Positions 23,596-32,009 of a stretch of 64,000 nucleotides of DNA are shown in pieces. The notes under the pieces were generated by a model that worked only from the letters and a program-made list of their open reading frames with translations, ran no database searches and was not told the DNA's origin. The translations under genes and the position numbers were made by a program. This DNA is from RGIG9115 sp045128915 (GTDB lineage Bacteria; Bacillota; Clostridia; UBA1381): assembly GCA_045128915.1 (NCBI GenBank), contig JBGVIT010000034.1:1-64000 (forward strand). The letters run 5' to 3'. The number at the start of each line of letters is the position of its first letter. The stretch's first letter is position 1.

Positions 23596-25245
23596 TTATA
23601 TTGGTTGTTCAATAATGATACGAGACCCGCCTGTGTAAGTATTGTCAATATGGAGACCATATTCTTCACCAAACATTAGTTTGATTTTTCTGTCAACATT
23701 GGAAAGACCAATGTGTTTATCGGAGCCACCTTTTTTTAGATACGTTTTAATCTCTTTTAATTTATCCGGAGTTATTCCAATGCCATTATCAATCACTTCT
23801 ATTACAAGCCGACTGCCTGTTCTGTTGATTTTAACGGTAATTTCTCCGTTTTCTTTAAATGGCAAAATGCCATGTGAATATGAGTTTTCAATAAGTGGCT
23901 GTATTACAATTTTAGATGTTTTACATAACAGAGCATCATCTGCAACTTCAAAATTGACTTTGATTCTACCATTATAACGAAGATTCTGAATGTTTACATA
24001 GGCTTTTGTAAAGGCAAGCTCGTTTTCAACTGTGTCAAGACAGCCATCGGTAGTAAGAGTATATTTGAAGATCTTAGACAGCATTTCTATGGCTACTACA
24101 GCCTCGTTTTCACTATCAGTCAAATTCATAGCACACATACTTATAAGTTGGAGTGTATTAAACAAAAAATGAGGTTTGATTTGAAGGTTTAAAGCCTCAA
24201 TTTGTGAATTTTTTAAATCTAATATACGATTTCGTAAATCGGTTTCAATTTCTTTTGAGTAATATACTTTATCTAAATAATTTTCAAGAATATACAGTGC
24301 TTCGCCGGCGAGAGGAAGCCTGTCTTTTTTTACATACCAATCCTCTGTGTTTTCCATAATATCTATAATGCTGTCAATGGGGCGGCAAGCCTTATATGTT
24401 AGAAATAGTGCAGCAACAAATACAAAAACCAAACTTATTAAAAGAATCAGAATAAGTAAAGGGAATATGTTAATATTGTTTGAAAACGATGATGAATATA
24501 TAAATCCGGTTTCGGCAGAAGATATGGAAATTACCTGATTAGTATTATTGCGTTCGCCGAATTCAACTAAAGATTTGCCATTATCCATATATACAACAAT
24601 ATTATTCGATTCTGAAATGTTTTTTTCGATTGAATTTTTTAAGGTTGAGTAATCAATATTCACAAACAAAATACCTGTATCAATTCCAAACACATTGAAA
24701 CCAACTTGTTTCCGTATGATTTTTCTGCCATTTGGGTTTTGAAAAATACTGATTTTAGCCATATTAGGGTTTTGTAAAATATTTTCTTTAACTGAACTAT
24801 CATAGAACATTTCCAGTTCGCCCGAACCATCAGTTGAAAGAAGATAATTTGTTTTGGCTGAATAGAGGTGAACTGATTCTATACAGGGGTCGGAAAGCTT
24901 GATTCTTTGAAGCTGGCTTTGCACAACATTTGAAATTAATACATTTTCCTGTATATTTGAAAGATTTACTCCTGATTGAAGAAATGAATTTATGTAAATA
25001 TCATTAATCATATAATCGGAATTTGAATCTATCAATCTGAAAATTCTGTCAACATTCTCCTGAACAAATAAAAGTTCATTTTTTGCAAATTCTTTGTTCT
25101 CGTTTAAGGATTTTGATTGATAAAATCTGAAAATTAACACATTAATTATCAGAATAGGAATTAAAACAACACAAAATGCAGCGAAAAAGTTTTTTACAAA
25201 CAGACTGTTGATTTTGTATCTTTTTATATTCTTAAAGAAGTTCAT
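23596..25245 (-). CDS. YesM-type sensor histidine kinase
   Basis: A 549-aa membrane kinase; ATG at 25245 with AAGGAG upstream, overlapping the regulator gene by 14 bases. Transmembrane segment 1 (about residues 16-40, FFAAFCVVLIPILIINVLIF) and segment 2 (about 260-285, FPLLILILLISLVFVFVAAL) flank an extracellular sensor domain of about 220 residues. A HAMP linker leads to the His_kinase domain with LQIKPHFLFNTLQLI (phospho-accepting His), then the ATPase N box ENSYSHGI and G box DNGIGI. This class pairs with AraC-type regulators to sense extracellular sugars or solute-binding proteins. Confidence 0.92.
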   Translation of the reverse strand: MNFFKNIKRYKINSLFVKNFFAAFCVVLIPILIINVLIFRFYQSKSLNENKEFAKNELLFVQENVDRIFRLIDSNSDYMINDIYINSFLQSGVNLSNIQENVLISNVVQSQLQRIKLSDPCIESVHLYSAKTNYLLSTDGSGELEMFYDSSVKENILQNPNMAKISIFQNPNGRKIIRKQVGFNVFGIDTGILFVNIDYSTLKNSIEKNISESNNIVVYMDNGKSLVEFGERNNTNQVISISSAETGFIYSSSFSNNINIFPLLILILLISLVFVFVAALFLTYKACRPIDSIIDIMENTEDWYVKKDRLPLAGEALYILENYLDKVYYSKEIETDLRNRILDLKNSQIEALNLQIKPHFLFNTLQLISMCAMNLTDSENEAVVAIEMLSKIFKYTLTTDGCLDTVENELAFTKAYVNIQNLRYNGRIKVNFEVADDALLCKTSKIVIQPLIENSYSHGILPFKENGEITVKINRTGSRLVIEVIDNGIGITPDKLKEIKTYLKKGGSDKHIGLSNVDRKIKLMFGEEYGLHIDNTYTGGSRIIIEQPI

Positions 25246-26614
25246 TTCGTGATTCTCCTTTGCGGTATTCGGTTGGTGTAACGCCGTAATATGCATAGAA
25301 AATTTTGTTGAAATATTTTGTTGATTTATAACCAACTAATGTACTAACTTCATAGATCTTGTATTGAGAATTTTTTAATAATTCCTTAGCTTTTTTCATT
25401 CTTGTTTTAATCAGAAAATCATTAAAACTTTCTCCGGTTTTTTCTTTGAAAAGTCTGCCGAGATAAGCCTTGTTAAAGTAGAATTTTTGCGAAACATCCA
25501 CAAGAGATATATCGTTTTGATAATTGTTACACACATAAGCTTGTATTTGACTGATAGTATCATTAGCTGTTTCTGAATTATCAATGGCTGATATAATCTC
25601 ATTAATCCATAATTCATAGGGGAGTTCGGCAGAAATTTCGTTTATATAAGGTAATTTTGATTGGAGTCTTTTTGAAATTTCGTAGAAAACTTTTTTAGTA
25701 TCAACGATTTTTTTCGCAACACTTATAGCGGCTTCAAGATTTTTTTCCAAAAGCAAACTAAACAATAATTGTCCCTGTTCTCTTCTGACAGTTATTGTGT
25801 TCATTATTGGAGTGTTGTTTTCTAAAAGTGTGGCTAAATTTTTCAATGGTATTTTGTCAAATACTGAAATTGTAAGTCCTAATGCTGAATGCGCTTCTTT
25901 GATTCGGCTGAGGATACTGTTTTCTGATGCACCGGCTTTTTTGTCAGCAACCAGTACTATTATTCTATCTTCAGATTGAAGCATGATTCGTGAAATAAAA
26001 ACATCCTCGAAATCCAAAAAGTTATATAAAGCATTAAGAAATGAATCTTTCTCATAGTGCCAGGTTGTCTTAATATAACTGTCATAATTTTCAATGAGTA
26101 ATTCGTATATACACACAGAATCATTGTATACATCTAAATTTGGTTCAACTTTTTTTGCGATTACTTCAAAATCGGCATTAATGATGCTGCCTATTGCTAG
26201 ATTTGAATAAAAATTCTTGCGTTCGGCAGATATATGTATATTTTTTTCATCAAGCTCAAGCTTAAGTTTTTCAAAAACATTTTTAAGTTCACCTATTTTG
26301 ATAGGTTTATTTAAATAATCATAAACTCCATATTTCAAAGCTTGTTTTGCATATTCAAAGTCTGAATATGCACTAATTAAAACTAATTTAGTTTTGATTC
26401 GATTGGTGTATATATGCTCCGCAAGCTCAATGCCACTCATAACAGGCATTTTTATGTCTGATATAATAACATCGAAGGATTCAATTTCATCTATAATGAG
26501 GTATGCGTTTTCGTATAAACCACTGACCTCAAAATCTGGGATATTATTAATTATAATTTTTGCTAAATTGTCTCTTATAAAATCTTCGTCTTCAATAATA
26601 GCTAGCTTATACAT
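25232..26614 (-). CDS. YesN-type response regulator with AraC-family HTH
   Basis: A 460-aa protein; ATG at 26614 with GGGAGGG upstream. The receiver domain (about 1-120) has acidic residues at IIEDED and phospho-acceptor D53 in ISDIKMP. A variable central region (about 130-350) resembles the YesN linker. The C-terminal AraC double HTH (about 355-455) includes VSQKFYFNKAYLGRLFKEKTG and VGYKSTKYFNKIFYAYYG. Phosphorylated regulators of this type activate adjacent sugar transport operons. The four CCC-N15-GG sites in the two divergent intergenic regions are its best candidate targets. It heads the operon with the sensor kinase, GH38 and HAD genes. Confidence 0.92.
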   Translation of the reverse strand: MYKLAIIEDEDFIRDNLAKIIINNIPDFEVSGLYENAYLIIDEIESFDVIISDIKMPVMSGIELAEHIYTNRIKTKLVLISAYSDFEYAKQALKYGVYDYLNKPIKIGELKNVFEKLKLELDEKNIHISAERKNFYSNLAIGSIINADFEVIAKKVEPNLDVYNDSVCIYELLIENYDSYIKTTWHYEKDSFLNALYNFLDFEDVFISRIMLQSEDRIIVLVADKKAGASENSILSRIKEAHSALGLTISVFDKIPLKNLATLLENNTPIMNTITVRREQGQLLFSLLLEKNLEAAISVAKKIVDTKKVFYEISKRLQSKLPYINEISAELPYELWINEIISAIDNSETANDTISQIQAYVCNNYQNDISLVDVSQKFYFNKAYLGRLFKEKTGESFNDFLIKTRMKKAKELLKNSQYKIYEVSTLVGYKSTKYFNKIFYAYYGVTPTEYRKGESRNELL

Positions 26615-26654
26615 ATATTTCCCTCCCAAAATTGAAATAAAAGTATCCTCTTAT

Positions 26655-26705
26655 ATTTTAACATAAATATTTTTCAAAAGATATACCAAAAAATATATTT
26701 TTGGG
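26655..26705 (-). promoter_or_regulatory. Regulon site A2 plus -10 box for the YesN/YesM operon
   Basis: Read on the minus strand: CCC (plus 26703-26705), 15 bases, GG (plus 26686-26687), 25 bases, TAAAAT (plus 26655-26660). The same geometry as B1 and B2 suggests autoactivation of the regulator operon. Confidence 0.7.
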
Positions 26706-26806
26706 TGAAAAATTATACATATTATAATAATCTTGGAGGCAGATGCAAAAAAGGGTAGATTAAATTCGTATTGGTGAATGGTTTTTGTAACATGTATAAT
26801 TTGATA

Positions 26807-26857
26807 CCCTAAAGTATAAATAATGGAATTTCATTTGTTAAGCTTTACTGTTATAAT
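26807..26857 (+). promoter_or_regulatory. Regulon site B2 plus -10 box for the ABC transporter operon
   Basis: CCC (26807-26809), 15 bases, GG (26825-26826), 25 bases, TATAAT (26852-26857). The first 16 bases are identical to B1. The -35 position is TTTCAT, again weak. Confidence 0.78.
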
Positions 26858-26883
26858 GGAGTTAGGAAAAGGAGCGATGACTT

Positions 26884-27843
26884 ATGAATTTACTATCCCT
26901 AAAGAAATGCACGTCGGAAGTGTTGACAAAAAACAGGAGAAAATCATTCAACATGGATAAAGTGCACTGGTACATAATGATGTTGCCGACGATAATTTAT
27001 TTGTTTGTTTTTTGTTATATTCCTATGGGGGGGATTGTTCTTGCATTCAAAGATTTTCAATATGATAAAGGAATATTTGGAAGCCCATGGGTCGGATTTA
27101 AAAATTTTGAGTTTTTCTTTAAAACTCAGGATGCATGGCGAATCACGTTTAATACTTTGTTTTTAAACGCACTTTTTATATTGTTCAGTTTAATTGCGGC
27201 TGTGGGGCTGGCTTTGTTTTTGTTTGAAATCAAACAGAAAAAAGCAATTAAGACATATCAGACGACAATGATCTTACCTCACTTTTTGTCATGGGTTGTA
27301 GTTGGCTATATGGTATATGCTTTCTTGAGCCATGAGTATGGTTTTTTAAATGTGATATTAGAGAAAATAGGTATAGAACCTGTTCAATGGTACTCTGAGC
27401 CAAAGCATTGGCCTGCGATTCTTACAATTGCAAATGTGTGGAAAGGTGCAGGTATGAGTTGCATTACATATTATGCAGGACTTATGGGTATAGACAGCGA
27501 ATATTATGAAGCTGCTTCATTGGATGGAGCAAATAAGTTGCAGCAAATGTGGTATATTTCACTTCCTTCAATTAAACCATTAATGATTATTCTTACAATA
27601 ATGTCACTGGGAAAAATTTTCAGAGCTGATTTTGGAATGTTTTACAACTTGACACGGGATATTGGCATATTGTATCCTACTACTGATGTTATTGATACAT
27701 ATATATTTAGGTCGCTTAAAACTTTGGGTGATATAAATATGTCTGCTGCAGTTGGTGTGTTCCAATCGGTGGTAGGGTTTATAACAATTCTTGTTGCTAA
27801 CTGGATTGTAAAGAAAGACGATCCTGACAATGCAGTATTTTAG
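26884..27843 (+). CDS. LplB/UgpA-type ABC sugar permease
   Basis: A 319-aa permease with six predicted membrane segments (first at about residues 28-50, IMMLPTIIYLFVFCYIP). The EAA loop EYYEAASLDGANKLQQMWYISLP near residues 202-224 contacts the ATPase. It forms the importer with the next permease and the binding lipoprotein; no ATPase gene is nearby, so a shared MsmK-like ATPase elsewhere is expected, as is usual for this family in Firmicutes. Complex oligosaccharides are the likely cargo, given the cytoplasmic glycosidases. It is under site B2 and starts 4 bases after a purine-rich stretch. Confidence 0.92.
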   Translation: MNLLSLKKCTSEVLTKNRRKSFNMDKVHWYIMMLPTIIYLFVFCYIPMGGIVLAFKDFQYDKGIFGSPWVGFKNFEFFFKTQDAWRITFNTLFLNALFILFSLIAAVGLALFLFEIKQKKAIKTYQTTMILPHFLSWVVVGYMVYAFLSHEYGFLNVILEKIGIEPVQWYSEPKHWPAILTIANVWKGAGMSCITYYAGLMGIDSEYYEAASLDGANKLQQMWYISLPSIKPLMIILTIMSLGKIFRADFGMFYNLTRDIGILYPTTDVIDTYIFRSLKTLGDINMSAAVGVFQSVVGFITILVANWIVKKDDPDNAVF

Positions 27844-27855
27844 GAGGTGATATCA

Positions 27856-28734
27856 ATGAAAAAATCGAAAAAAATCAGCATAATACCACACCTGGTAATA
27901 ATTCTTTTTGCAATTGCGTGCGTTATTCCATTTATATTAGTTGTATCTATATCATTATCCAGTGAAAAAGATATAGTTAACTTTGGCTATCAGTTTATTC
28001 CGAGAACAGTCGATTTAACTGCATATAAATACATATTTCAAAACAGTAGCCAGTTGCTAAATTCATATAAGGTTACTATTCTGTTTACTATTGTAGGAAC
28101 GTTTTTTGCGGTTTTGTTTGAAATTTTGATGGCATATCCACTGTCACGAAGTAAATTTACTGAAAGAAAGTTTTTCAACTTCTACATATATTTTACAATG
28201 TTATTCAGTGGCGGATTGGTGCCGAGTTATATATTAATCACACAGTATCTGGATATTGATAATACATTTTGGGTGTTGGTTATAAATGGACTCGTAAACG
28301 TGTGGCATATTTTTCTGCTTAGAACTTTTTTCAAGAGTATTCCGGAAGCATTGATTGAAAGTATGAAAATAGATGGTGCCAGTGAGTGGAAAATACTTTT
28401 TCGCTTGATAATTCCATTGTCAAAACCTGTAATTGCAACTGTAACATTATTTGGCGTGCTGATACGTTGGAATGACTGGTATACTACACTTCTTTATATA
28501 AGCGATACAAAACTCTACACACTTCAATATTTGCTTCAGAAGATGATGATGGATATAAATATGTTGAAAGAGGGTTTGGATTTGCCGCAGAGTGTGGTCA
28601 ATAGTATGGAGATACCCGGAGAAACTGCAAGAATGGCAATGGCTGTTATTGCTGCAGGCCCCATGATTATAGTATTTCCGTTCTTCCAGAAATATTTTGT
28701 TAAAGGAATTACAGTAGGTTCTGTTAAAGGATAA
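27856..28734 (+). CDS. YtcP/UgpE-type ABC sugar permease
   Basis: A 292-aa permease; ATG at 27856 with AGGAGG at 27842-27847. There are six membrane segments (first at about 10-30) and an EAA-like loop ALIESMKIDGASEWKILFRLIIP near residue 168-190. The C-terminus FQKYFVKGITVGSVKG is characteristic of this permease class. It lies 12 bases after the first permease and 51 bases before the binding protein. Confidence 0.92.
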   Translation: MKKSKKISIIPHLVIILFAIACVIPFILVVSISLSSEKDIVNFGYQFIPRTVDLTAYKYIFQNSSQLLNSYKVTILFTIVGTFFAVLFEILMAYPLSRSKFTERKFFNFYIYFTMLFSGGLVPSYILITQYLDIDNTFWVLVINGLVNVWHIFLLRTFFKSIPEALIESMKIDGASEWKILFRLIIPLSKPVIATVTLFGVLIRWNDWYTTLLYISDTKLYTLQYLLQKMMMDINMLKEGLDLPQSVVNSMEIPGETARMAMAVIAAGPMIIVFPFFQKYFVKGITVGSVKG

Positions 28735-28785
28735 TTTATTATCAGTAAATAATAAAAATTATATATAATTAAGGAGGAAGAAACA

Positions 28786-30240
28786 ATGAGTATTTTTAAA
28801 AGGATTTTAGCTGGTGTTATGGCAAGCGCTGTGGCTCTAAGCATAGTTGCTTGCGGAGGTAAAAATGAGGTGTCGCAAGGTGAAGATGGCATTACAGAGG
28901 TAGTGTGGTATACCTTAGGAAACAAACAAGAAGATGGTGAAATGGTATATGCTAAAATTAATGAAAAATTGGCAGATTACGGATTAAAAGTCAGATTTGA
29001 AGTTATAGATCAGGGTGCATATAATGATAAGATGAACCTTGTTATAAGTTCAGGTGAAGACTATGATATTTGTTTCGCTTCTAACTGGACAAACAACTTT
29101 ATGAATAATGTACAAAAAGGAGCTTTTTTGGATATCAGCAAATATCTTGAAAATGAAAATAAAGCTTTAGCGGAAGCATTGCCTGATTATATTTGGAATG
29201 GTGTTTCCTATAAAAATGGTATTTATGGTGTTCCCAATCAGCAGGTTCTTTTCTCACAACCAATGGTGGTTATATCAAAAGAGTTGGTAGAAAAATACAA
29301 CTTTGATTTAAGCACAGTGCAAGAGTTGGAGGATCTTGAGCCTATGCTTGAGGTTCTTAAAAACAATGAAAAGAATATTTATCCTATTCGAGTTAGCGGT
29401 ATGCTTAGTCCATTGAGTGCATATGAATCCATTTCAAGTGTGAATATGCATATTAAAAAAACAGCTGATAAAGAAAACCATGTTGCCGTAATGGGTGAAT
29501 TTCTCCCTGAAACCAAAGCTCGATATGAACTTAAAAAAGAGTGGTTTGAAAAAGGTTATATCAGAAAGGATGCTATCACAGCAACAAATGATAATGCAGA
29601 TTTAGAGAACGGTAAATATGGATTTATTTGCAGCTCAACATATAAACCCGGAGTTGAGAGTGAATTAGAGGATAAATATGGTAGAGAAATGGTAATAAAA
29701 GTAGTAGGTGAGCCATATATGGCATCTAAGGCTTGCGAAACTGCAATATGTGCTATTTCCGCGAAAAGTAAAAATCCTGAAGCTGCTATGAAGGTGCTTG
29801 AAATCTTTAATACAGATAAAGAAATATACAATTTAATGGCATTTGGAATTGAGGGCGTTCATTATACCAAGATAGGTGACAATCAGATTAAACTTTCAGG
29901 TGATAATAAATACAATCCCAGAGATGCATGGAAATATGGCGACCAGTTTAATGCTTACTGTACTGAAGATCAAGACGTTAATGTATGGGAAGAAACAAGA
30001 AGAATAAATGAAGAAGCAGTTAAATCTCCAATTACAGGTTTTTCTGTTGATTTAACAAATATAAAGAGTGAAGTGGCACAAATCAACTCAATTGTTAAGG
30101 AATATGCTTATCTCGGAACAGGAGCTGGTTATGAAGAAGCTAAGTACGAAGAGTTCCTGGCGAAGTTGGAGACAGCAGGGGTAAGGACTGTGGAAGCTGA
30201 GGTAAACAGACAGCTTGATGAATTCTTTGCCCAAAAATAA
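28786..30240 (+). CDS. ABC transporter sugar-binding lipoprotein
   Basis: A 484-aa protein. Signal peptide with lipobox IVAC; Cys23 is the lipidated residue, followed by GGKNE. The rest matches the family-1 extracellular solute-binding fold used with LplB/YtcP permeases (EVVWYTLG near residue 37, SGEDYDICFASNWTN near 86-100, YGVPNQQ near 146). It binds oligosaccharides at the cell surface and may also present them to the YesM-like sensor. AAGGAGGAAG precedes the start. Confidence 0.92.
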   Translation: MSIFKRILAGVMASAVALSIVACGGKNEVSQGEDGITEVVWYTLGNKQEDGEMVYAKINEKLADYGLKVRFEVIDQGAYNDKMNLVISSGEDYDICFASNWTNNFMNNVQKGAFLDISKYLENENKALAEALPDYIWNGVSYKNGIYGVPNQQVLFSQPMVVISKELVEKYNFDLSTVQELEDLEPMLEVLKNNEKNIYPIRVSGMLSPLSAYESISSVNMHIKKTADKENHVAVMGEFLPETKARYELKKEWFEKGYIRKDAITATNDNADLENGKYGFICSSTYKPGVESELEDKYGREMVIKVVGEPYMASKACETAICAISAKSKNPEAAMKVLEIFNTDKEIYNLMAFGIEGVHYTKIGDNQIKLSGDNKYNPRDAWKYGDQFNAYCTEDQDVNVWEETRRINEEAVKSPITGFSVDLTNIKSEVAQINSIVKEYAYLGTGAGYEEAKYEEFLAKLETAGVRTVEAEVNRQLDEFFAQK

Positions 30241-30252
30241 GGAGGCGAACAT

Positions 30253-31992
30253 ATGCGTACAAATTTCAGGAAAATATGCGCGGTATTGATGGCACTCACA
30301 ATGTTGCACAGTGCAGCATATGCTCTTGTTTTTGATTATGAACTCGATCAGTATTCAAATTTAAAGATTACAGGTTCAGTTGACTCAAACGAGGCAGGAG
30401 AAAAAGTTTATATTCAGGTCATAAACCAAGGCACCGACTCAGAAAATTTGTTGGATATATCAAATCTTGATTCCGGTAATTATAAACAGCTTATAAATAT
30501 GTCTGTTGTTGTGGAAAGTGGCGCATCGCCATATGTTGGTGGAAATTTTGGATATACATATAAGATGACTTCGCCTGAGGGATATTTTAAAATCCGCGTA
30601 AACGATGGTACTGGTGTACAAGAGCAACAATTTTACTATGTTTCTCCGGAAGAAAGACAGAGGATGGTTGATGAATTAAAAGACAGGACATTGACTCCGG
30701 ATGTGGATACTTTAAAAACTAAAATTCTCAGCGTATATAAAAAGCCTCTTAATGTTGATACGAATGTGTATGACACAATAAAGGATAGTGCTGAAAAGAA
30801 CGTGCCGGAAACTATCTTTACAAGTATTTTCAATAATATTTCAAACGTTACGGATGCAAATTCCCTTTTAAAACTTTTTGAAAAAGAAGTTCTCATACAG
30901 CAAATTGATTTAGCTGATGTTGCTGGCGTTGAAGCGTTCCTTACGGATGATGGTAATGCTGTCTTTATTGGATTTGATTTAGAAACATCTGGCACATACA
31001 ATCTGCTTTCTGAAACAGGTAAAAATGCTTTTTATTCTGCTTTGGCGTCACAGTCATTTGATAGCTCCGCTACATTTTTAACTAAGGTAAGAGAAGTTTT
31101 GTTACTTACAGCTATAGATAATGCGGTTTATTGGGGAGATATTAATACTTTCATTGAAGAGCATAAAGATATTATCCCATTTAATTATGAAAGATATAAT
31201 AATCATTCAAACAGAAATCAAATAGACCATTCCCTTACCGGCAATTCGTACACGCTTGCAACTTTAGAGGCTACCATTGACTTATTATCTAAGCCTACCG
31301 TGCCGGGTAATAGCGGTATAAATCAAGGTGGAACTACCGGTGGCGGAAATGGTGGCGGATTAACAATTCCTTCAACTAATAAAAATGAAGATAAAGTTGA
31401 TGACTCTAATACAGACATCCCTGTGACAACACCACCGGTGTCAATTAAGTTTGAAGATATTAAAGACCACTGGGCGAAGGAGTATATTGAAAAGCTTGCT
31501 GATGTCGGTGTAATCAATGGAGTTACTGAAACTGAGTTTTTGCCCTATAACAATGTAAAGAGAGAAGAGTTTATAAAAATGCTCGTTACTCTTTTCGAAT
31601 TGGAAACGGATGCGAACGATAGTTATGCCTTTAGTGATGTGTCAGCAGAACATTGGAGTTATTCTTATTTAACTACTGCTAAAAAGTATGGAATTACACA
31701 GGGTTACGAAGGAAACTGTTTTGGCTTGGGAGATGACATAACCCGTGAAGATATGATGGTTCTTCTCAGCAGAGTGTGCCATATGAAGAATGTGGAAATG
31801 TTTACTCTTAATCAGGATATTACATTCGATGATTATAACACTATTGAGGATTATGCAAAAGATGCGGTTATAGAGTTTGCGAAAAAGGGTGTTGTGTCAG
31901 GATTTGAAGACGGAAGTTTCCGCGGAAAGCAACCTGCTACCCGTGGCGAGACTGCAAAAATACTTTCTGCTTTCCTTGACTATATAATTTGA
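30253..31992 (+). CDS. Secreted SLH-domain surface protein
   Basis: A 579-aa protein with a signal peptide (about 1-24). Residues 25-130 look like a beta-sandwich, 130-345 are helical without a recognised domain, and 350-398 form a Gly/Thr/Pro linker (GGTTGGGNGGG). Three SLH modules follow at about 400-450 (FEDIKDHWAKEYIEKLADVG), 459-510 (FSDVSAEHWSYSYL) and 523-579. SLH modules bind pyruvylated secondary wall polymer, so the N-terminal part would be displayed on the surface. It starts 12 bases after the binding-lipoprotein gene, implying a role in capturing the same glycan; the domain does not reveal which. Confidence 0.87.
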   Translation: MRTNFRKICAVLMALTMLHSAAYALVFDYELDQYSNLKITGSVDSNEAGEKVYIQVINQGTDSENLLDISNLDSGNYKQLINMSVVVESGASPYVGGNFGYTYKMTSPEGYFKIRVNDGTGVQEQQFYYVSPEERQRMVDELKDRTLTPDVDTLKTKILSVYKKPLNVDTNVYDTIKDSAEKNVPETIFTSIFNNISNVTDANSLLKLFEKEVLIQQIDLADVAGVEAFLTDDGNAVFIGFDLETSGTYNLLSETGKNAFYSALASQSFDSSATFLTKVREVLLLTAIDNAVYWGDINTFIEEHKDIIPFNYERYNNHSNRNQIDHSLTGNSYTLATLEATIDLLSKPTVPGNSGINQGGTTGGGNGGGLTIPSTNKNEDKVDDSNTDIPVTTPPVSIKFEDIKDHWAKEYIEKLADVGVINGVTETEFLPYNNVKREEFIKMLVTLFELETDANDSYAFSDVSAEHWSYSYLTTAKKYGITQGYEGNCFGLGDDITREDMMVLLSRVCHMKNVEMFTLNQDITFDDYNTIEDYAKDAVIEFAKKGVVSGFEDGSFRGKQPATRGETAKILSAFLDYII

Positions 31993-32009
31993 GAAAAAGG
32001 AGGTTAAGG

